A stretch of DNA of 64,000 nucleotides from Mammaliicoccus sciuri. Lineage in GTDB: Bacteria > Bacillota > Bacilli > Staphylococcales > Staphylococcaceae. Position 1 is the stretch's first letter. Each line of letters starts with the position of its first letter. The notes beneath the pieces were generated by a model. It was not told where the DNA came from. It made no database searches and saw only the letters and a program-made list of their open reading frames with translations. The position numbers and the translations under genes were made by a program. Below, one piece after another: positions 47,625-58,327 of this stretch. The stretch is taken from positions 496,001 through 560,000 of the forward strand of contig NZ_CP094824.1 of assembly GCF_025561425.1 (NCBI RefSeq), in the 5' to 3' direction.

Positions 47625-49646
47625 ATGAAGGTATTACAAGTTTTATTTGATTTAAAGAATAAAAATATTGATTCATTTAATGAAAGACTTAATGATCAAA
47701 CTTTTTATCAAACAATCGTACTGGATGTTAGTACTGATCAAGACATTAACATCGATACAAATGAATTTGATTATATTCTATTCAATAACCCTAATTTCAC
47801 ATGTGATGGAAATAATTTCATCAATACACTAAAGAAAATGGAAGTTGAACAAAAACAAATTGCGCAATTTACGCTGATGAATAAGGAAAATACCGTAGAT
47901 TACCAATATAATTCGGGTAATTATAGAGATTTATTTTCAAGTTGTATTGTAGATACACGTTTATTTAACACGCATGATTTATTAGAAATATTCTTTGCTG
48001 CTAAGAAAAGCACTTCAAATCAAAATATGTTAATTGTTGAATCTAACTATATTGGAAGAAATACAAAAAATATTGAGTATAGAGAAGATTTAATTAATCT
48101 AATGATCAAGTTATTAGATTATACAACTTATGAAGAGCTTCAAAAAATATTTGAAAGTGAGTCAGAGTTGATCAATTTCCTAGATTTGATGATTGATAAC
48201 AAAATATTTGAGAAAGCTTTAGCTAAAAAAATAAAGTTAGCCTTATTACAAAGAATAAGAACTCGATTTAGTGAATTTGATTTATTAACATCTAAAGAAC
48301 ATACACCATTATATTTAATTTATTCACTAACAATGAAATCATATTACGAAGAAGCGATACAAGCGTTAACGCTATATCGAAGCGAAAAATATTGGCGTGA
48401 AACTTATGAAAAATATGCATATGAATTAGGATTTGATGATGATAATGTCAGAGAAACAGATGCCTGGAAAAAGACACAAAGATTACGTGATGTCAGAATC
48501 AATTTGAAATCTAGATATTATAAAGTTGAGAAGACTGTCCTTAAAAATATATCAAATGTATTAAAACTATTTAATAAACAACAAATTTGGTTGTTAAGTG
48601 AAAGAAGAAATAGTGGATCAGATAATACATTTTATTTATTTAAATATTTAATGGAGAATGATTGAAAGGTTAGACCATACTATTTAATCGAAAAAAATGC
48701 TGGTGATCCTATAAAGAAATTAAAGAAATACGGGAATATAGTTTATTTTGGTTCATTGAAACATAAATTATACATGCTACTTGCAGATAAATTTGTGACA
48801 TCATTTACATTTGAAGAAACGATGACACCATTTAATGCAGAACAATATAAAGAAATATATGAAAGTGAGTTGAATAAGAAAAAAATTATATCCATTCAGC
48901 ACGGTATGATCATTCATAATATTTCACCATATTTAAGTAAACATCAATATAGAACAGACTATATTACAGCCAATAGTGTTTACGAAAAAGCCATTATTAA
49001 AGACACACTCGGGTTCAAAGATGACGAAATATTAATAACAGGAATGGCTCGTCATGATAATTTACTTATCAATTCTAAAAGGACGAATCAAATACTATTT
49101 ATGCCGACTTGGCAAAGAGGATTGCAGAATTTAAGCGAGTCACAGTTTTTAGAAACAGAATATTTCAAGAAAATTCATGAACTTGTGAACGATACGCGCA
49201 TTATAAACTATTTAAAGGAAAATCGTTTAAAAATATGTGTATTAATGCATCCACAGTTCGAAAAATTTTCAAAGCATTTTAAAAATAACAATGAACTGAT
49301 TAAATATGTGAGTACAACAGAAGTTGAAATACCTGATTTAATCGCAAATAGTGTCTTCCTTATAACAGATTTCTCATCTGTTGCGGTAGACTTCTTGTTC
49401 CAAAAGAAGAATGTTATCTTCTATCAATACAACAAGTATGCATCTCACCATGTACCGTCTAAACAAATTGAATACTCAGATATAGGTACAATCGTTGTAA
49501 ACCTGGAAGAAATGTTAGATTCATTACAAGAAATAGAAAAGCATAATTATGATCTACTACCTAACTTCATAGACTCATATGAAAAGTTATTTGAAGTTAA
49601 AACAAATATAAGGGAAACAATTGTTGAAAATATTAAAAACCTTTAG
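47625..49646 (+). pseudogene. CDP-glycerol:glycerophosphate glycerophosphotransferase-like, in-frame stop
   Basis: One reading frame of 673 residues interrupted by a TGA at 48663-48665; the frame is the same before and after it. The N-terminal 300 residues are a helical and Rossmann-like region without a clear family. From about residue 315 comes the TagB/TagF (Glyphos_transf) domain: QIWLLSERRNSGSDNTFYLF, YYLIEKNAGDPIKKL (read across the stop), ADKFVTSFTFEE, SIQHGMIIHN (catalytic His region), MPTWQRG, VLMHPQFEKF and LITDFSSVAVDFLF. The C-terminal piece alone could start at 48756. These enzymes polymerise glycerol phosphate in teichoic acids. A sense codon such as GGA would remove the stop by one substitution. 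Not a selenocysteine site: no supporting context. Confidence 0.8.
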
Positions 49647-49657
49647 AGGTGGTAAAA

Positions 49658-51504
49658 GTGAATAATAAAATTAAGATTTCTCAAAATAATTTATTGATAT
49701 CGAATAATTTATTGATATCGAATAATTTATTGGAGTCTAACTTTAATTATACATATAAAGATCAAATTGGTGTTTTCTCCAAAAAATATCCTCTAACGAT
49801 TACACGTAAATTTAGATCTATAAAAATAGATTTAAAAGAGCATTTTTCTTCAAATATTACTGAAGATAGAAGTATCGAAATTCCTATAAAGGAAAATGTT
49901 CAATTTAATGAAACAGTTGAGCATATTAATGAGTTATATAATATATCGATTCAAGTTATTGAACATAAACTTATTATTGATATTACACAAAAACAAAAAG
50001 ACATTTTAAAGCTAGATGATATAACAAAGCAGGACAATATTAAGAAGCGTTTTCTACTTAGAAAAATGATCAATAATAATCCGTTGTATTTTACAGATCA
50101 AATATATTTAAATAACGGTATAGATATAAATGAAATAGTTGAGTTAATTTCAAAGAACAGTATTAAAACGCAAGATTGGAAATTATTGATTGAATATAAA
50201 GATGACAAACATAACACTGTAATAAACGAACTGAGTGCGTCAGAAATTTATCATAAATATCAAGATGATTTCAAAAAATCGAATGTACTTATAAATGATT
50301 CAAAAAACATACTGAAGTTTGATATGATAACTAATGTACGCGTTAATCAATTGAACTTTACTGAAGAATATTTTGAATTGAAATTAGAACAATATGATGC
50401 AAATCATAAGTTATATATCGTTAAAAGAGAAAGAGAAGCTAATCCCTTTAATTATAAATCGTACGTAATGAAAGAAGTTGATGACGCAACGCAGTCAATT
50501 AAAGTTCCGTATAATGAATTAGTATTTGATTGGCTTAAAGAAGGCGACAATTTAGATGTCTTAGTAGGAAATAGCTTAAATACTGCGCATTTTGTAGAAA
50601 TAAATGATAACTGTAATATACATAGCAAATACATGTCATTATCTAATAAATTTGACGGTAAGTTCTATATAAATGGACGCAAAGCTTTATCCATATATGT
50701 AAAGAAAAAGACTAAAAAAGTTAGTGAGCATGCAACTAAAGTTGCGGTATTAGGAACATGTTTTTCACGAAATGCATTTAACACATCTGACTACTTTAAT
50801 CCTGAGTATAAAGCACTAACAGAATGTGTTTATACACAATTTCATAGTACGATTGAGTCGCTTGTATGTGATATTAAAGCACCTAAACCATTAGTGGACG
50901 TATATAGAAATCATAATGAATTTAAACATATTAACACTGATTTAACGAAATCGTTCTTTGAAGAATTAAAAGAAAGTGGCGCTGAATATATCATTATTGA
51001 TTTATATCCAGATGCGACATTAAATCAGTTAACATTAGAAAATAACGCCATCATTACGTATAATTATTTAATAAAAGAGAATGTTAATCTAGGAAGTTTT
51101 GTTAATAGCTGGGGCGATGAAAAATTCAGTAATGAGGAAGCATTTATTTCTAGATGGTTGAACAATTTAAACATATTTATGGATAAGCTCACTCAAATCA
51201 TTCCTGAACATAAGATTATTCTGAATAGAGGTAGGTTATCAAAATATTACTATGAAGATAACGCCGTTAAACAATTTGGAACCATTCATTTAATTAATAG
51301 AAATAATTATTATTGGGAGTTACTGGATAATTTATTCAACATTATCCTAATATTAATGTAGTTGATATAACAGATAAACCATATAAATCAGATAAAAATT
51401 ATCCATTTGGATTTTCATATTCACATTATGAAAGCGACTATTACAAAACTTTTTATAACGAAATTATAAAAATATTGTATAAAAATAAATTAGATATAGG
51501 ATGA
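49658..51504 (+). pseudogene. SGNH/DUF6270-like surface polymer gene, frameshifted
   Basis: About 615 residues after repair. The N-terminal half is low-complexity and beta-rich with a tandem hexapeptide repeat (LLISNN) near residues 10-25. The C-terminal half has VAVLGTCFSRNAFN, a Gly-x-Cys/Ser-x-Arg motif like the catalytic start of DUF6270/SGNH-type domains, IIIDLYPDATLNQL, and FGFSYSHYESDYY near the end. Near 51338 one base is missing: the first frame ends at 51361, the other gives HYPNINVVDITDKPYKS to the TGA at 51502-51504. TTCAAC to TTCAAAC repairs it. GTG start with AGAGGTGG. May modify or acylate the polymer; this is inference. Overlaps the galU leader by its stop. Confidence 0.65.
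49685..49732 (+). repeat. 18-bp in-frame tandem repeat
   Basis: AATAATTTATTGATATCG is repeated exactly at 49685-49702 and 49703-49720, with a 12-base partial copy to 49732. It encodes NNLLIS units. Being a multiple of three, copy-number change would alter length but not frame. Confidence 0.9.
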
Positions 51505-51509
51505 ACATT

Positions 51510-52376
51510 ATGACTAAAATAAAAAAAGCAATTATACCTGCAGCAGGATTAGGAACAAGATTCTTACCTGCTACTAAAGCAATGCCTAAAGAAATGTTAC
51601 CGATATTAGATAAACCAACGATTCAATATATTGTGGAAGAAGCAGCACGTGCTGGAATTGAAGATATTATTATTGTGACGGGTAAACATAAACGTGCGAT
51701 AGAAGATCATTTCGATATTCAAAAAGAACTAGAAACAACATTATATGAAAAAGGTAAACTTGAACTACTCGATAGAGTTCAATATTCAACAGAATTAGCG
51801 AATATCTTCTATGTTAGACAGAAAGAACAAAAGGGATTAGGACATGCGATTTACACAGCGAAACAATTCATCGGAAATGAACCATTTGCCGTACTGTTAG
51901 GTGATGATATTGTAGAATCGGATAATCCGGCCATTAAACAATTAATGGAACAATATGAATCAACAGGCAAATCAGTTATTGGAGTACAAACAGTGCCTGA
52001 ATCAGAAACACATCGTTACGGTATTATCGAACCGAAATCACAAGACGAACGCTTATACGAAGTGAATCGTTTTGTGGAGAAACCAGAACAAGGTACGGCA
52101 CCATCAAACCTAGCAATTATGGGTAGATATGTATTATCTCCAAAAATCTTTGATTATTTAGAAACACAAACAGAAGGAAGCGGCGGAGAGATTCAATTAA
52201 CCGATGCCATCGAACGTTTAAATAAAGATGATAAAGTTTATGCATATGACTTTGAAGGTCAACGTTATGACGTCGGAGAGAAAATTGGATTTGTGAAGAC
52301 GACGATAGAATATGCATTGAAAGATGAAGAAATGCGTGAAGAAATTAAACGTTATATACAATCATTAGATATTTAG
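51510..52376 (+). CDS. galU: UTP--glucose-1-phosphate uridylyltransferase
   Basis: About 288 residues. Makes UDP-glucose from UTP and glucose 1-phosphate. Motifs: [24 protein letters not shown] (nucleotide-binding loop), [37 protein letters not shown] and [21 protein letters not shown]. The full length matches GtaB/GalU. ATG 51510 is used with TAGGA upstream; an ATG at 51501 overlaps the upstream stop and is less likely. Its position beside pgcA gives the two-step route from glucose 6-phosphate to UDP-glucose used in wall and capsule precursors. Confidence 0.94.
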   Translation: MTKIKKAIIPAAGLGTRFLPATKAMPKEMLPILDKPTIQYIVEEAARAGIEDIIIVTGKHKRAIEDHFDIQKELETTLYEKGKLELLDRVQYSTELANIFYVRQKEQKGLGHAIYTAKQFIGNEPFAVLLGDDIVESDNPAIKQLMEQYESTGKSVIGVQTVPESETHRYGIIEPKSQDERLYEVNRFVEKPEQGTAPSNLAIMGRYVLSPKIFDYLETQTEGSGGEIQLTDAIERLNKDDKVYAYDFEGQRYDVGEKIGFVKTTIEYALKDEEMREEIKRYIQSLDI

Positions 52377-52392
52377 TAAAGGAGCTAGAACT

Positions 52393-54039
52393 TTGAGAGC
52401 ACAATGGGAACAAAGAATATCTGAAAGCTTAGTTGAACAGTTTCATAACGTTCAAACAGAAGAAGAGATTGAAGCGGGATTTACGGATGTATTATCATTT
52501 GGAACAGCAGGTATAAGAAGTACATTCGGAATCGGTCCAGGTCGATTAAATAAATTCACGATTCAAAAGTTTGCGCTAGGTTTAGCTAAATATTTAAGAA
52601 ACATAACGAATGACCCTAAAGTGGTGATTCATTTTGATACAAGACACTTATCTCAAGAATTTGCGAATGAAATCGCAAAAGTACTTGGTACAAATGGTAT
52701 CGAAGTAATCTTGCCTGAAACATTTAAATCGACACCAGAACTGTCATTTGCAGTAAGACACTTAACAACAACAGCAGGGATTATGATTACAGCTAGTCAT
52801 AATCCAAAGAACTATAATGGCATTAAAGTATACGGTCCCGACGGTGGACAGTTATTAACAGAGCCTTCATTAGAATTAAGCCGTTATATAGATACAGTAG
52901 AAGACCCATTAAATATACAAACAGATGACTTGGAAACATTGCAGGAACGTGGACTGATTCTGCCATTTAAAGAAGAAACGACTAAAGCATATAAAGATGC
53001 GGTTAAAGAACTCGTCGGTTCATTTGAAACATCGCAAACAAAAACAGTGTTAACAAGTTTACATGGCACAAGTTTGCCTCTATTGTCAGATGTGCTTGAA
53101 GATCTGTCGTATAAAAACTATGTAGTTGAAGAAGCACAATCTAAGCCGAATGGAGACTTTCCAACTGTTAATATTGCGAATCCAGAAGCGGAAGATACAT
53201 TTGACTTTGGCAAACAACTCGCAGCAACAGAAGATGCACAACTTGTACTAGCGACAGATCCAGATGCAGATAGATTAGGCGTCGTTGAAAGATATCAAGA
53301 CGGATCAACAAGGTATTTCAATGGTAATGAAATAGGATTATTGTTGATGAAACTGAGATATCAGCAATTATCAGATGACCAACATAAATACATCATTAAA
53401 TCTGTTGTGACAAGTGCATTAAGTGAGAAGCTAGCTCAGTCATTAAATATTGACGTCATTAATGTGTTAACAGGTTTCAAATATATATCAGAGCAATTAA
53501 AGAATTTAGAAGATAACGCATCGCAACTAGTCTTAGCTTTTGAAGAAAGCCACGGCTATTTAGTAGACGACTTCTCAAGAGATAAAGATGCCATACAAAC
53601 AGCAGCATTATTGATTAAATATAAAGAACAACTGGCACAAGAAAACAAGACATTCAAAGACGTATTAGATAATATTTATCAAGAACACGGTTATTACAAA
53701 GATAAGACCCTCTCACCAACATTTGAAGGTGCAGAAGGACGAGAGAAAATAAAACAAATTATGAATGACTTTAAACAGTTAGAAACAATCGATATAGAGA
53801 ACTTAACACCATTGATTATAGAAAACTATATTACGAAAGAATCACTTAATGTTAAAACAGGTAAGACACAAAACATTCACTTACCACAAACAGATCTCAT
53901 TAAGTTCATATTTGAAGAAGGATTTATAGCAGTCCGACCTTCAGGCACAGAACCAAAAATGAAACTGTACTTCTCATTAGACGTTGAGGAATTGGATGAT
54001 GTAATTGAGGAGTTTGTGAAAAAGTATAGAATTGAATAA
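52393..54039 (+). CDS. pgcA: Alpha-phosphoglucomutase
   Basis: 548 residues of the alpha-D-phosphohexomutase family. Interconverts glucose 6- and 1-phosphate. Motifs: SFGTAGIRSTFGIGPGRLN, the phosphoserine loop TTAGIMITASHNPKNYNG, the metal loop ATDPDADRLGVVE, sugar-binding FEESHGYLV, and the C-terminal phosphate site VRPSGTEPKMKLYF. TTG start at 52393 follows AAGGAGCTAG. The pair galU-pgcA probably forms an operon; terminator at 54047. Confidence 0.94.
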   Translation: MRAQWEQRISESLVEQFHNVQTEEEIEAGFTDVLSFGTAGIRSTFGIGPGRLNKFTIQKFALGLAKYLRNITNDPKVVIHFDTRHLSQEFANEIAKVLGTNGIEVILPETFKSTPELSFAVRHLTTTAGIMITASHNPKNYNGIKVYGPDGGQLLTEPSLELSRYIDTVEDPLNIQTDDLETLQERGLILPFKEETTKAYKDAVKELVGSFETSQTKTVLTSLHGTSLPLLSDVLEDLSYKNYVVEEAQSKPNGDFPTVNIANPEAEDTFDFGKQLAATEDAQLVLATDPDADRLGVVERYQDGSTRYFNGNEIGLLLMKLRYQQLSDDQHKYIIKSVVTSALSEKLAQSLNIDVINVLTGFKYISEQLKNLEDNASQLVLAFEESHGYLVDDFSRDKDAIQTAALLIKYKEQLAQENKTFKDVLDNIYQEHGYYKDKTLSPTFEGAEGREKIKQIMNDFKQLETIDIENLTPLIIENYITKESLNVKTGKTQNIHLPQTDLIKFIFEEGFIAVRPSGTEPKMKLYFSLDVEELDDVIEEFVKKYRIE

Positions 54040-54046
54040 TCTAACC

Positions 54047-54087
54047 AAAAGCCTTATTGAGCTAAATAACTCAATAAGGCTTTTAAT
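54047..54087 (+). terminator. Terminator after pgcA
   Basis: AAAAGCCTTATTGAG (54047-54061) and CTCAATAAGGCTTTT (54070-54084) form a perfect 15-bp stem, then TTTTAATTT. Confidence 0.92.
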
Positions 54088-54230
54088 TTGGAAATTATAC
54101 CAAAAAATGGGATATAGGTAATTAGATGTAAAACTATACTATACGATTAAAATGAAAATCCTTATAATAAATGAAAATTAATAATTTAAGTAATAATTAG
54201 TTGTTAATTAATGACATATAAGTATAAAAA

Positions 54231-54290
54231 AATTGTAAAAATGTATAAAACACAATTGTAAAATTCAATTACTCTCTGTATAATTGAATT
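54231..54290 (+). promoter_or_regulatory. Capsule operon promoter with repeats
   Basis: TTGTAA (54256-54261) and TATAAT (54279-54284), 17 bases apart, form a strong promoter 34 bp before the capA start codon. The direct repeat AATTGTAAAA occurs at 54231-54240 and 54254-54263. An inverted repeat AATTCAATT (54262-54270) / AATTGAATT (54282-54290) spans the -10. These are candidate sites for a capsule regulator. Confidence 0.7.
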
Positions 54291-54317
54291 GCATTAAATA
54301 GAAAAATGGAGGATTAT

Positions 54318-54986
54318 ATGGAAGAAGCAATTGATTTAAGTAAACTATTTACAATTTTAAAGAAAAACATGAAGTATTTAATTATCCTACCAATTGTTTT
54401 TCTAGTATTAAGTATGGTGGTCACATTTGTATTTATGACACCGAAATATTCAACTTCTACTCAAGTGCTTGTTAACCAAAAAGAAACAGACAATCAAATC
54501 ATGGCACAACAAGTACAATCTAATTTACAACTAGTTAATACATACTCAGAAATTATCAAGAGTCCCAGAATACTAGATAAAGTATCTAAAAATTTAAAAG
54601 GTAAATACTCTAGTAAAGAAATTTCGGGGATGCTTACTGTTAGTAACCAAGCAGAATCACAAATATTAAATATTTCAGTTGAAAATGAAAGTAGGGAAAC
54701 TGCAAGTAAAGTTGCTAATGAAATTGCAAATGTCTTTAGTAAAGATGTAAGTAAAATTATGAATGTAGATAATGTTTCAATACTATCCAAAGCAGACACA
54801 AAAGGAAACCAAATCTCACCTAAACCGCTTATTAATTCAGTAGTCGGTATTTTTTTAGGATTAATTGTCGCACTAATCATAATATTCTTGAAAGAAATAT
54901 TGGATAAGAGAATTAAAACTGAAGAAGATGTTGAAGAGATTTTAGGTTTACCAGTATTAGGAGTTATACAAAAATTTGATCAATAG
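54318..54986 (+). CDS. capA: Capsule chain-length/kinase modulator CapA
   Basis: 222 residues of the Wzz type: a cytosolic N-terminus, TM1 (about 19-40, KYLIILPIVFLVLSMVVTFVF), an extracellular mostly helical domain with VNQKETDNQIMAQQVQSNLQ, and TM2 (about 174-194) followed by a C-terminal cytosolic tail (LDKRIKTEEDVEEILGLPVLGVI). In staphylococcal cap operons this protein activates the CapB tyrosine kinase. ATG 54318 follows TGGAGG; an ATG at 54306 is before that site. First gene of the operon. Confidence 0.93.
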   Translation: MEEAIDLSKLFTILKKNMKYLIILPIVFLVLSMVVTFVFMTPKYSTSTQVLVNQKETDNQIMAQQVQSNLQLVNTYSEIIKSPRILDKVSKNLKGKYSSKEISGMLTVSNQAESQILNISVENESRETASKVANEIANVFSKDVSKIMNVDNVSILSKADTKGNQISPKPLINSVVGIFLGLIVALIIIFLKEILDKRIKTEEDVEEILGLPVLGVIQKFDQ

Positions 54987-55001
54987 AGGAGGGGTAACTA
55001 A

Positions 55002-55694
55002 ATGGCAAAAGAAGTAAATAGGGAAATTACAACCTTAATAACACATATAAAACCTAAAGCGGTAGTGAGTGAAAAATTTAGAGGTATTAGATCGAATATA
55101 TTATTTTCAACTGCAGATAATGATGTTCAAACATTATTAATTACTTCAGATAAACCAGAATCAGGTAAATCAACTATGTCAGCAAATATTGCAATTACAT
55201 ATGCTCAGGCAGGGTTTAAAACATTAATAATTGATGGTGATATGAGAAAACCAACTCAACATTATATATTTAATAAATCTAATATTAAAGGTTTATCTAA
55301 TGTAATTATAAATAACAATAGCTTTGATGAAGCAGTACATGATACTGATATAGAGAATTTAGATGTATTAATGTCTGGTCCAATACCACCTAATCCATCT
55401 GAATTGATAGGTTCATCAAACATGAAGGACTTATTTGACGAATTAAAAACAAAATATGATTTTATTCTTATTGATACACCTCCAGTAAATACTGTTACAG
55501 ATGCTCAATTGTTTGGTGAATTGACGAAAAATGCAGTTTATGTAGTAGATGTGGAAAGTAACAATAGAGAGTCTGTTAAAAAAGGAAAAGATTTATTAGA
55601 AAAATCTGGGACAAAGATATTAGGTGTTGTTTTAAATAAAGCACCTTTAGATAAATCATCGAGTACATATTATTACTATGGAGAAGAATCGTAA
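55002..55694 (+). CDS. capB: Capsule tyrosine kinase CapB
   Basis: 230 residues of the BY-kinase family: Walker A SDKPESGKSTMSANIA, Walker A' LIIDGDMRKPTQH, Walker B FILIDTPPV, and a C-terminal tyrosine cluster (STYYYYG) that is autophosphorylated. CapA supplies the membrane activator. GAGGAGGGG upstream. CapC overlaps its stop. Confidence 0.95.
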   Translation: MAKEVNREITTLITHIKPKAVVSEKFRGIRSNILFSTADNDVQTLLITSDKPESGKSTMSANIAITYAQAGFKTLIIDGDMRKPTQHYIFNKSNIKGLSNVIINNNSFDEAVHDTDIENLDVLMSGPIPPNPSELIGSSNMKDLFDELKTKYDFILIDTPPVNTVTDAQLFGELTKNAVYVVDVESNNRESVKKGKDLLEKSGTKILGVVLNKAPLDKSSSTYYYYGEES

Positions 55695-56458
55695 TGATAG
55701 ACATTCATAATCATTTATTGATGGGTTTAGATGACGGTGCTCAAACATTTGAAGATACAATTCGTTTATTGCAACAAGCTAAAGAACAGGGAATTACAGG
55801 TGTTGTAGTGACACCACATCATTTACATCCTAAATATAATAATAAGTTTTCGGATGTGAAGAGTAAATTAAATCAACTAAAGCAACACCAACAAATAATA
55901 GACTTCGGTATAGATTTGTATGTTGGTCAAGAAATTAGAATCAAAAATGAAGTACTAGATGATATAGAACAACAATTTATTCAAGGTATAAATCATTCAC
56001 GATATATATTAATTGAATTTCCCTCAAATTCAATTCCAAATTATACAAAGAATTTGTTGTATGAAATACAAAATAAAGGCTTTATACCAATTATTGCTCA
56101 TCCTGAAAGAAATAAAGCTATAGTTAGTAATCCTAATTTACTTTATGAGTTAGTTATTAATGGAGCATTAAGTCAGGTAACTTCGTCATCTTTAACAGGG
56201 GAATTAGGGAAAAATATACAAAATATTTCTCTTAAATTGATTGATCATAATTTAATTCATTTTATCGCTTCGGATGCACATCATCCAATTAGTAGACCAT
56301 TCATAATGAGTGATTTATTGAGTATATCAAAATTAAAAAAAGTTGAAGATAAATTGCATGAGTTGATACGTAATAATGAGTTTATAATCCGAGATGAAGA
56401 AATAGTAAGAACAAGACCAAAAGAAATTAAGAAAAATAAATTTTTCGGTCTATTTTAA
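55694..56458 (+). CDS. capC: Capsule tyrosine-protein phosphatase CapC (PHP family)
   Basis: 254 residues of the PHP superfamily (CapC/YwqE/CpsB). Metal ligands: MIDIHNHLLMGLDDGAQ at the N-terminus, VVTPHHLHP, GQEIRI, IIAHPERNKAI and FIASDAHHP. It removes phosphate from CapB, completing the kinase-phosphatase control of chain length. The ATG overlaps the capB TAA (TAATG). Confidence 0.94.
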   Translation: MIDIHNHLLMGLDDGAQTFEDTIRLLQQAKEQGITGVVVTPHHLHPKYNNKFSDVKSKLNQLKQHQQIIDFGIDLYVGQEIRIKNEVLDDIEQQFIQGINHSRYILIEFPSNSIPNYTKNLLYEIQNKGFIPIIAHPERNKAIVSNPNLLYELVINGALSQVTSSSLTGELGKNIQNISLKLIDHNLIHFIASDAHHPISRPFIMSDLLSISKLKKVEDKLHELIRNNEFIIRDEEIVRTRPKEIKKNKFFGLF

Positions 56459-56480
56459 ACAAGAAATCGGGGAATGAAAA

Positions 56481-58316
56481 TTGAAAGTAATATTAGCTAA
56501 GCAGAGACTAATACTGTTGTTAATCATAGATTCACTTATAGTGACATTTTCAGTGTTTTTAGGTTATTACATTTTAGAACCATTTTTTGAAGGTTATTCA
56601 ACTAAATTATTAATTTTATCGTCAATTATATTGTTGATTTCTCACCATGTTTTTGCACAAATATTCGATTTGTATCATAGAGCCTGGGAGTATGCGAGTA
56701 TAAGTGAATTAATTTTAATTGTTAAAGCCATTACAGGATCCATTGTTACTACAGCTATTATTGTTCCACTTGTAACATTCCAACCACCATTTTTACGGTT
56801 GTATTTTATTACATGGATGATGCATTTATTGTTAATAGGTGGTTCAAGATTATCATGGCGTATATATAGAAAATCTTTTATCAATAAAGATATTAAGAAA
56901 AAACCAACACTAATTGTAGGTGGTGGAAGAGGCGGTTCACTTTTGATTCGTCAAATGAGAAGCACACCATATATGGGTATGGAACCTGTATTAGTAGTGG
57001 ATGATGATCCAAATAAACAGAAAATGTCTATTGCAACGGGAGTTAAAGTACAAGGTTATACAAGAGATATACCAGATTTAGTAAAAAAATTTAATATTAA
57101 AAAAATAATTATTGCTATACCAACACTTTCTCAAAAAAAATTAAGAGAAATTAGCAATCTTTGTGAAGGTACAAATGCAGAAGTATTTAAAATGCCTAAT
57201 ATTGAAGAAGTAATGTCAGGTGAATTAGAAGTTAATCAATTGAAAAAGGTAGAAGTAGAAGACTTATTAGGAAGAGATCCAGTAGAGTTAGATATGGCAT
57301 CCATTTCAAAAGAATTAACACATAAGACAATACTTGTTACAGGAGCTGGTGGTTCTATAGGTTCTGAAATATGTAGACAAGTTTGTAAATTTAAACCTGA
57401 AAGAATTGTATTACTAGGACATGGTGAAAACAGTATATATCATATTCATCAAGAACTAATAGGTTTATATAAAGATGAAATAGAAATCATACCGATTATT
57501 GCAGATGTACAAGATAAAGATCGCATGAAAGAAGTTATGCAAACATATAAACCATATGTTGTTTACCATGCAGCTGCTCATAAACATGTACCTTTAATGG
57601 AATACAACCCACAAGAAGCAATTAAAAATAATGTTCTCGGAACTAGGAATACGGCAGAAGCAGCTAAACTTGCTGAAGTAAGTAAATTTGTGATGGTATC
57701 AACTGATAAAGCAGTTAATCCACCGAATGTGATGGGTGCAACTAAAAGAGTTGCAGAAATGATTATTCAAAGTATGAACAATGAAACAAGTAACACTGAT
57801 TTCGTGGCAGTACGATTTGGAAATGTACTCGGTTCAAGAGGATCTGTTATTCCACTATTCAAGAAGCAAATCGAAGCAGGCGGACCAGTAACTGTGACAC
57901 ATCCAGAAATGACAAGATACTTTATGACTATACCAGAAGCTTCAAGACTTGTACTACAAGCAGGTGCATTAGCAACAGGTGGAGAAGTATTTGTATTAGA
58001 TATGGGTAAACCTGTCAAAATCGTTGATTTAGCTAAGAATTTAATAAGATTAAGCGGTTACAAAGTAGAAGACATTGGTATTGAATTCAGTGGGATTAGA
58101 CCAGGAGAAAAATTATTTGAAGAATTATTGAATAAAGATGAGATACATCCAGAACAAGTTTATGAGAAAATTTATCGCGGGAAAGTAAGAGACATAAATA
58201 TAGAAAAGGTTAATGAATTTATTACGGACATCATTGATAACTTTACTAAAGAAAAAATAATACATTTTACAAATGATTATGTAGATAGTAAGGCTTATAG
58301 AAAAATAAAAGAGTAA
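56481..58316 (+). CDS. capD: UDP-sugar 4,6-dehydratase CapD, membrane-bound
   Basis: 611 residues. Four transmembrane helices (first about 12-30) in the N-terminal about 130 residues; then a first nucleotide-binding domain (LIVGGGRGGSLLIRQM), and a C-terminal SDR domain (TGAGGSIGSEICRQV near residue 287, YHAAAHKHVPLMEYNPQEA, STDKAVNPPNVMGATKRVAE with the catalytic Lys, VRFGNVLGSRGSVIPLF). Same family as WbpM/PglF: converts UDP-GlcNAc to the 4-keto-6-deoxy sugar, here toward UDP-D-FucNAc or a related precursor. TTG start with CGGGGAATG. Confidence 0.92.
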   Translation: MKVILAKQRLILLLIIDSLIVTFSVFLGYYILEPFFEGYSTKLLILSSIILLISHHVFAQIFDLYHRAWEYASISELILIVKAITGSIVTTAIIVPLVTFQPPFLRLYFITWMMHLLLIGGSRLSWRIYRKSFINKDIKKKPTLIVGGGRGGSLLIRQMRSTPYMGMEPVLVVDDDPNKQKMSIATGVKVQGYTRDIPDLVKKFNIKKIIIAIPTLSQKKLREISNLCEGTNAEVFKMPNIEEVMSGELEVNQLKKVEVEDLLGRDPVELDMASISKELTHKTILVTGAGGSIGSEICRQVCKFKPERIVLLGHGENSIYHIHQELIGLYKDEIEIIPIIADVQDKDRMKEVMQTYKPYVVYHAAAHKHVPLMEYNPQEAIKNNVLGTRNTAEAAKLAEVSKFVMVSTDKAVNPPNVMGATKRVAEMIIQSMNNETSNTDFVAVRFGNVLGSRGSVIPLFKKQIEAGGPVTVTHPEMTRYFMTIPEASRLVLQAGALATGGEVFVLDMGKPVKIVDLAKNLIRLSGYKVEDIGIEFSGIRPGEKLFEELLNKDEIHPEQVYEKIYRGKVRDINIEKVNEFITDIIDNFTKEKIIHFTNDYVDSKAYRKIKE

Positions 58317-58327
58317 TGGGTGAGGAA

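Noticed and set aside
48663-48665. TGA as a selenocysteine or readthrough codon
   Set aside because: No selenocysteine insertion structure is seen, the enzyme family does not use selenocysteine, and other genes in the locus are also broken.
49685-49732. Short repeats as a CRISPR array
   Set aside because: Tandem repeats with no spacers, located inside a coding frame; no cas genes in the window.
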